Source: Tritrichomonas musculus
Taxonomy: Eukaryota > Parabasalia > Tritrichomonadida > Tritrichomonadidae
DNA length: 30,543 nucleotides
Direction of reading: 5' to 3'
NCBI GenBank assembly: GCA_039105265.1
Contig: JAPFFF010000221.1
Coordinates: 1 to 30,543 of the forward strand
The notes beneath the pieces are model-generated. The model saw nothing but the letters and a program-made list of their open reading frames with translations, was not told where the DNA came from and did not search any database. Within the stretch, counting starts at the first letter, position 1; every line of letters starts with the position of its first letter. Below are positions 24,201 to 28,888 of the stretch, in pieces. Both the position numbers and the translations under genes were made by a program.

Positions 24201-27080
24201 AAGCTTAACGGCAAGATCAACGACTTGAACAATGAAATCAACAACTACAAGCAACAAATCGAAACTCTCAACAACAAGATCTCAGAATTAACATCAACAA
24301 TCCAAACACTCAACAGCAAGATTTCTGAATTAACACGTGAAATCGAAAACAAGGACAGAGAGATCGAAAAGCTCAACAATGAAATCAACAACTACAAGCA
24401 ACAAATCGAAAACCTCAACAACAAGATCAGTGAAATGACATCAACAATCCAGGAACTCAACAGCAAGATCTCTGAATTAACACGTGACATCCAGAACAAG
24501 GACAGAGAGATCGAAAAACTCAATAACGAAATCAACAACTACAAGCAACAAATTGAAAACCTCAACAACAAGATCAGCGAAATGACATCAACAATCCAGG
24601 AACTCAACAACAAGATCAGTGAAATGACACGTGAAATCCAGAACCTCAACAGCAAGATCACCGAATTAACACGTGAAGTTGAAAACAAGGACAGAGAGAT
24701 CGAAAAGCTCAACAACGAAATCAACAACTACAAGCAACAAATCGAAAACCTCAACAACAAGATCAGTGAAATGACATCAACAATCCAGGAACTCAACAGC
24801 AAGATCTCTGAATTAACACGTGACATCCAGAACAAGGACAGAGAGATCGAAAAACTCAATAACGAAATCAACAACTACAAGCAACAAATCGAAACACTCA
24901 ACAACAAGGTTTCTGAATTACAGTCAACAATTGAAAGCAAGAACACAGAAATCCAGAACTTGAACAACAAGGTGACCGAATTAACAAGAGAAATTGAACG
25001 TGTCAACAATGTTCTCCGTGAAACAGAACGTAAAGCACAACAAGATCATGACAACTTAACACGTGAAATTGAAAACTTGAACAACAAGGTCACAGAATTA
25101 ACAAGAACAATCGAAAGCAAGAACACCGAAATCCAGAACTTGAACAACAAGGTTACTGAATTAACAAGAACAATTGAAAGCAAGAACACCGAGATTCAGA
25201 ACTTGAACAACAAGGTCACTGAATTAACAAGAACAATCGAAAGCAAGAACACCGAGATTCAGAACTTGAACAACAAGGTCACAGAATTAACAAGAACAAT
25301 TGAAAGCAAGAACACAGAAATCCAGAACTTGAACAACAAGGTTTCAGAAATGAAGTCCGAAATTGAACGTATCACAAACAACTACGAAAACAAGATCAGT
25401 GAATTGAAGTCTGAAATGACGAAAGAAATCGAACGCATCACAAACAACTACGAAAGCAAGATTAATGAGATGAAGTCAGAAATGACAAGAGAAATTGAAA
25501 ATGTTAAGAACAACTATGAAAGTAAGATCAGCGAGATGAAATCAGAAAATGAACGTATTGTCAACAACTACGAAAACAAGATCAGCGAAATGAAGTCTGA
25601 AATTGAACGTATTGTCAACAACTACGAAAGCAAGATCAGTGACATGAAATCAGAAATGACAAGAGAAATTGAAAATGTTAAGAACAACTACGAAAGCAAG
25701 ATCAGCGAGATGAAATCAGAAAATGAACGTATTGTCAACAACTACGAAAACAAGATCAGCGAAATGAAGTCTGAAATTGAACGTGTTGTTAACAACTACG
25801 AAAGCAAGATTAATGACATGAAATCAGAAATGACAAGAGAAATTGAAAATGTCAAGAACAACTACGAAAGCAAGATCAGTGACATGAAATCCGAAAATGA
25901 ACGCGTTGTAAACAACTATGAAAACAAGGTCAATGAAATGAAATCAGAAGTTGAACGTGTCAACAATGTTGTCCGTGAAACAGAACGTAAAGCACAAGAA
26001 GACCATCAAAACTTAACACGTGAAATTGAATCAAGAAACAATGAAATCCAGAACAAGAACACAGAAATCCAAAACTGCAACAGCAAGATCTCCAACATGA
26101 CATCAGAAATCGAACGTGTCAACACAGTGTTAAGTGAAACGCAAAACAAGGGCCAAGAAGAAACAACAAGCCTCAAGAGTGAAATCGAAAGCTTGAAGAG
26201 AGACGCACAAGCAGACCACGACAAATTATCAGACGAAATCCAACGATTGAACTCACAAATCTCAAGCATGTCATCAGAAATCAGCAACTACAAGTCAACA
26301 ATTGAAAGCTTGAACTCAAAGATCGGCGACTTGAACAATGAAATTGAACGCTTAAGACAAGAATTGTCAGAAACACAACGTAAAGCTTCTGAAGATCATG
26401 ACAACATGCAACACGAAATCGATGTCTTGAACTCAAAGATCTTCGAATTAACATCTGAAATTGAACGCTTGAAGAGTGAATTAGCCAGTGCACAACGCGA
26501 TGCACAACAAGATCATGACAACTTATCAAGCGAAATCGAAAGATTGAAGCAAGAATTGTCACAAACACAACATGATGCACAACAAGACCATGACAACTTA
26601 TCACGTGAAATCCAAGACAAGAACTCAGAAATCGATAACTTGAACTCAAAGATCTTCGAAATGACTTCTGAAATCGATCGCTTAAAGATGGAATTGGAAC
26701 AAACACAACGTTCAGCACAACAAGATCATGACAACTTGTCAGCCGAAATCGAAAGACTGAAGGCTGAAATTGAACGTTTGACCAGTGAATTATCAGAAAC
26801 ACAACGTTCAGCACAACAAGACCATGACAACTTGTCAGCCGAAATCGAAAGATTGAAGCAAGAATTGGCACAAACACAGCGTGATGCTCAACAAGACCAT
26901 GACAACTTATCAGCCGAAATCGAAAGACTCAAGATGGAAATCTCACAATTGAATGTCAAGTTGACCGAAACAATCCAGAACGCAGAAATCGATCACAACA
27001 ACCTTTGCCAGCTCATCGAGAAATACAAGAAGGCATTGATTGAAATCGGTGACATTGATGACGCAGCACTTGCTAACTAA
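12234..27080 (+). CDS. Giant tandem-CH-domain coiled-coil protein (complete, 4948 aa), copy 2
   Basis: This is a single uninterrupted ORF of 4948 residues, roughly 560-570 kDa. The ATG at 12234 is chosen because it opens the CH module, follows a stop-rich AT spacer, and is preserved before copy 3. Domains in order: CH1 about 9-118 (starts WIPLQIKVFTRWVNGQL; last helix KLILGFVWSLILHYSI); CH2 about 134-238 (core LLEWAIGRTSEYPNVNKFTP); a Lys/Glu/Ala-rich helix about 240-405; DHDNL-containing coil about 465-520; then heptad coiled coil to the end. That coil switches to 18/22-residue units (25350-25946) and to a DHDNL-containing tail (25947 to the stop). Tandem CH domains of this kind bind F-actin in the alpha-actinin, spectrin and filamin families, so an actin-anchored rod is the likely role. 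There are no spectrin repeats, EF-hands or filamin Ig domains, so it is not a standard member of those families. Isolated variants (KQKTEQ near 23856; EAQDRE near 23973) occur in single repeats. Confidence 0.93.
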   Translation: MNTTRSEDWIPLQIKVFTRWVNGQLKAGNCEQIGEITKDLSNGVPLVELAEILTKKDAPVKWAKTPKRNIDQVMNCDLSVDMFTKDGVKIIGISGKDINDNNEKLILGFVWSLILHYSIGGAVTDSKDNNSGKKTAKNALLEWAIGRTSEYPNVNKFTPYSVSMCALLDSYLPDKINYYSLNPSDVEGNAMLACKVMEEIGIPVYVMPEDLTSSGDKVDEKTLLTQLAAAKVVLENLKGKEIDAEKFAKEKADAEKAAREQAEAEAKAKADAERAQREKEEAERMARDKAEQDRLAQEKADAEAKAEAERLAREKAEADAKAEADRLAQEKADAEAKAEAERLAREKAEADAKAEADRLAQEKADAEAKAEAERLAREKAEADAKAEADRLAKERAEAEAKAAAERDDLLAEIERLKKLLAETETDRDNWKEKYMVAHAHEEQLMKDNADLQAKIESLKNELSETQRKAQEDHDNLSAQIDNLKKELSDTKEQAKVDHDNLTAEIEKLKIEAKEDHDNLTAEINKLNSELEGLNNKVAELTSTVEAKDREIESLNGKVAELESTVEAKDREIEALNGKISELQSEVENYKQQIEALNGKVAELQSTVEAKDREIEALNGKINEMASTIESLNGQIAELQSTVEAKNREIEALNGKINELQSTIESLNGQIAELQSTVEAKNREIEALNGKISELQSTIESLNGQIAELQSTVEAKNREIEALNGKISEMTATIEALNGKISELQSTIESLNGQIAELQSTVEAKNREIEALNGKISEMTATIEALNGKISELQSTIEGLNGQIAELQSTVEAKNREIEALNGKISEMTATIELLNGKIAELQSTVEAKNREIESLNGKISELQSTIEGLNGQIAELQSTVEAKNREIESLNGKINELQSTIEGLNGKIAELQSTVEAKDREIEALNGKINELQSTIEGLNGQIAELQSTVEAKNREIEALNGKINELQSTIEGLNGQIAELQSTVEAKNREIEALNGKINELQSTIEGLNGQIAELQSTVEAKNREIEALNGKINELQSTIEGLNGQIAELQSTVEAKNREIESLNGKISELQSTIEGLNGQIAELQSTVEAKNREIEALNGKINELQSTIEGLNGQIAELQSTVEAKNREIEALNGKISEMTATIESLNGKINEMASTIESLNGQIAELQSTVEAKNREIEALNGKINELQSTIEGLNGQIAELQSTVEAKNREIEALNGKISEMTATIESLNGKISELQSTIEAKDREIESLNGKISELTNEVSRLNSEIENYKQQIEQLNNKISELQSTIEAKDREIESLNGKISELTSTIESLNSKISELQSTIEAKDREIESLNGKISELQSEIENLKQQIEGLNNKISELQSTIEAKDREIESLNGKISELQSTIEAKDREIESLNGKISELTSTIESLNSKISELQSTIEAKDREIESLNGKISELQSEIENLKQQIEGLNNKISELQSTIEAKDREIESLNGKISELQSTIEAKDREIESLNGKISELQSEIANLKQQIEQLNSKISELQSTIEAKDREIESLNGKITELTNEVSRLNSEIENYKQQIEQLNSKISELQSTIEAKDREIESLNGKISELTSTIESLNSKISELQSTIEAKDREIESLNGKISELQSTIEAKDREIESLNGKISELQSEIANLKQQIEQLNSKISDLTRELEEKNREIEQLNSKISELQSTIEAKDREIESLNGKITELTNEVSRLNSEIENYKQQIEQLNNKISELQSTIEAKDREIESLNGKISELTSTIESLNSKISELQSTIEAKDREIESLNGKISELQSEIENLKQQIEGLNNKISELQSTIEAKDREIESLNGKISELQSTIEAKDREIESLNGKISELTSTIESLNSKISELQSTIEAKDREIESLNGKISELQSEIENLKQQIEGLNNKISELQSTIEAKDREIESLNGKISELQSTIEAKDREIESLNGKISELQSEIANLKQQIEQLNSKISELQSTIEAKDREIESLNGKITELTNEVSRLNSEIENYKQQIEQLNSKISELQSTIEAKDREIESLNGKISELTSTIESLNSKISELQSTIEAKDREIESLNGKISELQSTIEAKDREIESLNGKISELQSEIANLKQQIEQLNSKISDLTRELEEKNREIEQLNSKISELQSTIEAKDREIESLNGKITELTNEVSRLNSEIENYKQQIEQLNNKISELQSTIEAKDREIESLNGKISELTSTIESLNSKISELQSTIEAKDREIESLNGKISELQSEIENLKQQIEGLNNKISELQSTIEAKDREIESLNGKISELQSTIEAKDREIESLNGKISELTSTIESLNSKISELQSTIEAKDREIESLNGKISELQSEIENLKQQIEGLNNKISELQSTIEAKDREIESLNGKISELQSTIEAKDREIESLNGKISELQSEIANLKQQIEQLNSKISELQSTIEAKDREIESLNGKITELTSTIESLNSKISELQSTIEAKDREIESLNGKISELTSTIESLNSKISELQSTIEAKDREIESLNGKISELTSTIESLNSKISELQSTIEAKDREIESLNGKITELTNEVSRLNSEIENYKQQIEQLNNKISELQSTIEAKDREIESLNGKISELTSTIESLNSKISELQSTIEAKDREIESLNGKISELQSEIENLKQQIEGLNNKISELQSTIEAKDREIESLNGKITELTSTIESLNSKISELQSTIEAKDREIESLNGKISELTSTIESLNSKISELQSTIEAKDREIESLNGKISELTSTIESLNSKISELQSTIEAKDREIESLNGKITELTNEVSRLNSEIENYKQQIEQLNNKISELQSTIEAKDREIESLNGKISELTSTIESLNSKISELQSTIEAKDREIESLNGKISELQSEIENLKQQIEGLNNKISELQSTIEAKDREIESLNGKITELTNEISRLNSEIENYKQQIEQLNSKISELQSTIEAKDREIESLNGKISELQSEIENLKQQIEQLNSKISELQSTIEAKDREIESLNGKISELTNEISRLNSEIENYKQQIEQLNSKISELQSTIEAKDREIESLNGKISELTSTIESLNSKISELTNEISRLNSEIENYKQQIEQLNNKISELQSTIEAKDREIESLNGKITELTNEVSRLNSEIENYKQQIEQLNGKINDLTRELEEKNREIEQLNSKISELQSTIEAKDREIESLNGKISELQSTIESLNSKISELTNEISRLNSEIENYKQQIEQLNSKISELQSTIEAKDREIESLNGKISELTSTIESLNSKISELTNEISRLNSEIENYKQQIEQLNNKISELQSTIEAKDREIESLNGKITELTNEVSRLNSEIENYKQQIEQLNGKINDLTRELEEKNREIEQLNSKISELQSTIEAKDREIESLNGKISELQSTIESLNSKISELTNEISRLNSEIENYKQQIEQLNGKINDLTRELEEKNREIEQLNSKISELQSTIEAKDREIESLNSKISELTNEISRLNSEIENYKQQIEQLNNKINDLTRELEEKNREIEQLNSKISELQSTIEAKDREIESLNNKINELQSTIESLNSKISELTNEISRLNSEIENYKQQIEQLNNKISELQSTIEAKDREIESLNSKISELTNEISRLNSEIENYKQQIEQLNSKINDLTRELEEKNREIEQLNSKISELQSTIEAKDREIESLNNKINELQSTIESLNSKISELTNEISRLNSEIENYKQQIEQLNNKISELQSTIEAKDREIESLNSKISELTNEISRLNSEIENYKQQIEQLNGKINDLTRELEEKNREIEQLNSKISELQSTIEAKDREIESLNSKISELTNEISRLNSEIENYKQQIEQLNNKISELQSTIEAKDREIESLNSKISELTNEISRLNSEIENYKQKTEQLNSKINDLTRELEEKNREIEQLNSKISELQSTIEAQDREIESLNSKISELTNEISRLNSEIENYKQQIEQLNNKINDLTRELEEKNREIEQLNSKITELTREIENKDREIEKLNGKINDLNNEINNYKQQIETLNNKISELTSTIQTLNSKISELTREIENKDREIEKLNNEINNYKQQIENLNNKISEMTSTIQELNSKISELTRDIQNKDREIEKLNNEINNYKQQIENLNNKISEMTSTIQELNNKISEMTREIQNLNSKITELTREVENKDREIEKLNNEINNYKQQIENLNNKISEMTSTIQELNSKISELTRDIQNKDREIEKLNNEINNYKQQIETLNNKVSELQSTIESKNTEIQNLNNKVTELTREIERVNNVLRETERKAQQDHDNLTREIENLNNKVTELTRTIESKNTEIQNLNNKVTELTRTIESKNTEIQNLNNKVTELTRTIESKNTEIQNLNNKVTELTRTIESKNTEIQNLNNKVSEMKSEIERITNNYENKISELKSEMTKEIERITNNYESKINEMKSEMTREIENVKNNYESKISEMKSENERIVNNYENKISEMKSEIERIVNNYESKISDMKSEMTREIENVKNNYESKISEMKSENERIVNNYENKISEMKSEIERVVNNYESKINDMKSEMTREIENVKNNYESKISDMKSENERVVNNYENKVNEMKSEVERVNNVVRETERKAQEDHQNLTREIESRNNEIQNKNTEIQNCNSKISNMTSEIERVNTVLSETQNKGQEETTSLKSEIESLKRDAQADHDKLSDEIQRLNSQISSMSSEISNYKSTIESLNSKIGDLNNEIERLRQELSETQRKASEDHDNMQHEIDVLNSKIFELTSEIERLKSELASAQRDAQQDHDNLSSEIERLKQELSQTQHDAQQDHDNLSREIQDKNSEIDNLNSKIFEMTSEIDRLKMELEQTQRSAQQDHDNLSAEIERLKAEIERLTSELSETQRSAQQDHDNLSAEIERLKQELAQTQRDAQQDHDNLSAEIERLKMEISQLNVKLTETIQNAEIDHNNLCQLIEKYKKALIEIGDIDDAALAN
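12258..12587 (+). other. Calponin-homology domain 1 (residues about 9-118)
   Basis: The opening helix (W9, K15, F17, W20, V21, N22) matches the start of alpha-actinin-type CH1 domains, which begin with an FT.WVN.L pattern. The closing segment (K88-G121) has the I-G-I...D-I-x-D-x-N...L-I-L-G-F-V-W-S-L-I-L pattern typical of the end of CH1, a helix that contributes to actin binding in alpha-actinin and spectrin. Recognition rests on these motifs; boundaries are approximate. The copy 3 sequence is identical here. Confidence 0.85.
12633..12947 (+). other. Calponin-homology domain 2 (residues about 134-238)
   Basis: The segment reads like CH2 of the alpha-actinin/spectrin group: LLEWA...YPNVNKFT, then ALLDSYLPDKINYYSLNP, then GNAMLACKVMEEIGIPVYVMPEDL, and DEKTLLTQLA at the end. 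The order and spacing match the CH2 fold (PDLIDY-like, GIP and PEDL landmarks). It follows CH1 after a short polar linker, giving the usual tandem actin-binding domain. Confidence 0.85.
13116..13403 (+). repeat. 96-bp (32-aa) Lys/Glu/Ala tandem repeat, 3 copies in gene copy 2
   Basis: Three direct 96-bp units begin LAQEKADAEAKAEAER and LAREKAEADAKAEADR (two related 16-residue halves), at residues 295-390. A degenerate unit beginning LAKERAEAEAKAAAER follows. Alternating acidic and basic residues with Ala suggest a stable single helix or coiled-coil stalk between the CH module and the rod. Gene copy 3 has only one unit. Confidence 0.9.
13860..15908 (+). repeat. Zone A heptad repeats (35-aa / 105-bp units), gene copy 2
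   Basis: The basic unit is ELQSTVEAKNREIEALNGK followed by a 14-residue spacer module (SEMTATIESLNGKIA or NELQSTIEGLNGQIA type), 35 residues or 5 heptads in all. Val in STVEAK and Ala in IEALNG distinguish it from zone B. Zone A ends at the junction ATG at 15909, which has an exact counterpart at 2209 in gene copy 1. Confidence 0.85.
16010..19609 (+). repeat. 1365-bp higher-order tandem repeat, about 2.64 copies (zone B)
   Basis: Unit 1 spans 16010-17374, unit 2 17375-18739, and partial unit 3 18740-19609. Each is 455 residues, or 65 heptads. The edges are defined by base differences (G at 16009 versus C at 17374; A at 19610 versus C at 18245). No difference between units was noticed by eye over their full length, including synonymous sites and the embedded DLTRELEEKNREIEQ module. 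This indicates a very recent triplication or conversion. Confidence 0.88.
19529..20968 (+). repeat. 693-bp higher-order tandem repeat, about 2.1 copies (zone B)
   Basis: Unit 1 (19529-20221) and unit 2 (20222-20914) are 231 residues, or 33 heptads, and the match extends to about 20968. Two differences were noted, at matched GAG/GAA Glu codons near 19679/20372 and near 19784/20477. They are reciprocal (GAG then GAA in one unit, GAA then GAG in the other) and synonymous. Confidence 0.82.
21260..22508 (+). repeat. 588-bp higher-order tandem repeat, about 2.1 copies
   Basis: Unit 1 (21260-21847) and unit 2 (21848-22435) are 196 residues, or 28 heptads, and the match ends at 22508 (AGC versus GGC). 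Each unit includes one DLTRELEEKNREIEQ module, so this is where zone B grades into zone C. Confidence 0.82.
22743..23441 (+). repeat. 399-bp higher-order tandem repeat, about 1.75 copies (zone C)
   Basis: Unit 1 (22743-23141) is followed by a partial unit 2 to 23441. The period is 133 residues, or 19 heptads. Similarity with scattered differences extends further upstream, to roughly 22640, so this is an older or partly decayed duplication compared with the 1365-bp array. Confidence 0.7.
25350..25946 (+). repeat. 18/22-residue repeat zone, gene copy 2
   Basis: It has the same unit types as the corresponding zone of gene copy 1, with ENVKNNYESK unit starts at 25500, 25674 and 25848, an even 174-bp (58-residue = 18+18+22) spacing. 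It lacks the two 40-residue (18+22) blocks that make gene copy 1 240 bp longer here. Confidence 0.8.
25947..27077 (+). other. C-terminal DHDNL-containing tail (377 residues), gene copy 2
   Basis: Repeated AQQDHDNLS/T motifs are separated mostly by 25 residues (7+7+11), with variants of 32 and 46. They are joined by EIERLKxELxxTQR segments, and the tail ends LCQLIEKYKKALIEIGDIDDAALAN-like with a non-repetitive tip. The tail is the same length in gene copy 1 (9274-10404), with only a few substitutions such as NVKL versus NAKL and EMTSEID versus ELTAEID. The constant length contrasts with the variable rod and suggests an end-binding or assembly role. Confidence 0.7.
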
Positions 27081-27081
27081 A
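27078..27081 (+). promoter_or_regulatory. Stop-overlapping TAAA, candidate polyadenylation signal (copy 2)
   Basis: The stop TAA plus the following A forms TAAA, exactly as at the end of gene copy 1 and as described for trichomonad 3' ends. The surrounding 3' flank (AGCCAAACACC) is also unchanged. Confidence 0.5.
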
Positions 27082-27106
27082 GCCAAACACCAAATGCAAC
27101 ATAGCA

Positions 27107-27127
27107 TAGATAATAGATAATAGAGAA
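27107..27127 (+). repeat. TAGATAA microsatellite (2 perfect units plus one TAGAGAA)
   Basis: It is one unit shorter than the same site after gene copy 1, and accounts for 7 bp of the spacer length difference. Confidence 0.85.
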
Positions 27128-27179
27128 TAGATTTTATAGATTCATCATGATTATGAATAAATAATTAATTTTAAAATTC

Positions 27180-27190
27180 TTTTTTTTTTT
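27180..27190 (+). repeat. Poly(T) tract, 11 T
   Basis: This is the counterpart of the 19-T tract in spacer 1 and accounts for 8 bp of the length difference. Confidence 0.85.
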
Positions 27191-28835
27191 GATCACTTCA
27201 ACATCAATGAATTGTTTTCTAATCATTGAATGAAAACTGTCAAATATATTCAAATATCAATTTATAGAAAATGCATAAGAATAATGAATTTTCATCAAAA
27301 GGAAATGATCTACGTCTCTTGGCTTCCTGCATTTTTTTTAGTGAAAATTTATTATGAACATTCTCAGTGTTTTTACTGAGTTTCTGGCTTCAGTTCAGAA
27401 AAAAATTGCTTTTGAGGTGATAAATAAAAACTATCTTTCTACTTTTGAGAAAAAATACATCACAGCTTACAAATAAAGCTTTTATTAGAAGTTCAAACTG
27501 AAAATGTTCAATGGATTTAATAAGTGGCGCAATACTATGGTGATGAAAAATAATACTCATCAAAATGATATGTATTGAGTAAATACTTGATTTTTGAAAG
27601 CTGAAATGATGAAAAAATGAAATTGAACAATTGAACAAGTAATAACATTTCAATGCGACTGAGTAAATACACAATAGTTAACGAGAAAACAATTTTTATA
27701 TATTATAACAACCATTATTTTTTAAATAATACAGTCACAATTGTATACTTGAAAAAATTAAAAAATAATTTTTTCAAAAATATGATATTGAATTCAATTT
27801 ATTCATAAATGAGATTTAATACAAGTTATACAATATATTTGTTTTGATTCTTTCGATTTTGTTTATCAAAAAATTGTAATAAAGAAAATGAGAAAAAAAC
27901 AATTATTTCAATTATATAAATAAAATCGAAAATGCAATATGGTAGAAAATGTTTGCTTATTTTCAGGAGAATATTGGTGATTCTCTTTGAATCTGGATAA
28001 AAACGTACAAAGTTTGATCACCTTAAGAAAAATTGAATATAACCATATAAAAAATATAGAAAAAGTTTCTATATTTTCTATCACTTACATTTGAGAGGTA
28101 TATAAAAAGATAATTGAGAGATTTACTTTTTAACTTTCATTTGAATGAATTCGTTGATGTAATTTTGTGATCACGCTTTTATTTTCCATTAAAATGATTA
28201 TATTTTATTGATCAATATCGAAAAAAATGAAAGAAATATTTCTTATGAAATATTATAAAAAGATATAAAATGAGAAGCCAATCATTGAATGTGAGATTTT
28301 TCTCAATTTGTTCAATAAATATCCTACTTAAATAAAGAGGGATTAATAAATATATAATAAAAAGATAATAAAGTATCATTATAGTAATAAATATATATTA
28401 TTATAATATACAGAAAATATCATATAATAAGAAATGAAAGAAATAAAAAAGCCCAAATCATTTGAAAGAGAAGAGAATGATTGAAAAATTGAGAACTGTT
28501 GAGAAATATTGAGAAATAATAAGAAATATTGTAAAAAAATCAAAATTTCATAAAAAATAATAATACAAATATTGAAAAGATAAAAAATATAATTTAAGAA
28601 ATTTCAATTATCTTAATCTTTTTGAATTTTTGAATTCTAATATCTCCAATGTTTCAATTTTATGAAACAAGAAACATTCATATCTCAATATATTTACTAA
28701 ATAAACCAATATATTATGATATAATTACAAATATAAATATATATTAAAAATAATATATGCCAATCAAATATAATAAATCAAAAATGGTGAATTTTTTCTT
28801 TATAAATTAATTTTTAAATGAGAATGATTGAAAAT

Positions 28836-28879
28836 AAAATGAGCATTCATCTCATTTTTTTATTTTAAAAATAATCAAT
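28836..28879 (+). promoter_or_regulatory. Candidate core promoter of copy 3: inverted repeat plus Inr-like TCA motifs
   Basis: It is identical to the region before gene copy 2: AAAATGAG/CTCATTTT inverted repeat at 28836-28858, TCATT within its right arm, and TCAAT at 28875-28879 with the A 12 nt before the ATG. Exact conservation agrees with regulatory function but is also expected from recent duplication. Confidence 0.4.
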
Positions 28880-28888
28880 AATAATACC

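Larger units (their letters stand above)
27081..28888. other. AT-rich intergenic spacer 2 (1808 bp)
   Basis: It is colinear with spacer 1 and has no supported gene. It contains TAGATAA units (27107-27127), a T-tract of 11 (27180-27190), the CTCAGT/ACTGAG hairpin (27363-27380) and the promoter-proximal inverted repeat. Substitutions relative to spacer 1 are clustered in its first 600 bp. The remaining 1.2 kb shows only a 4-bp (AT)n deletion. Confidence 0.9.
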
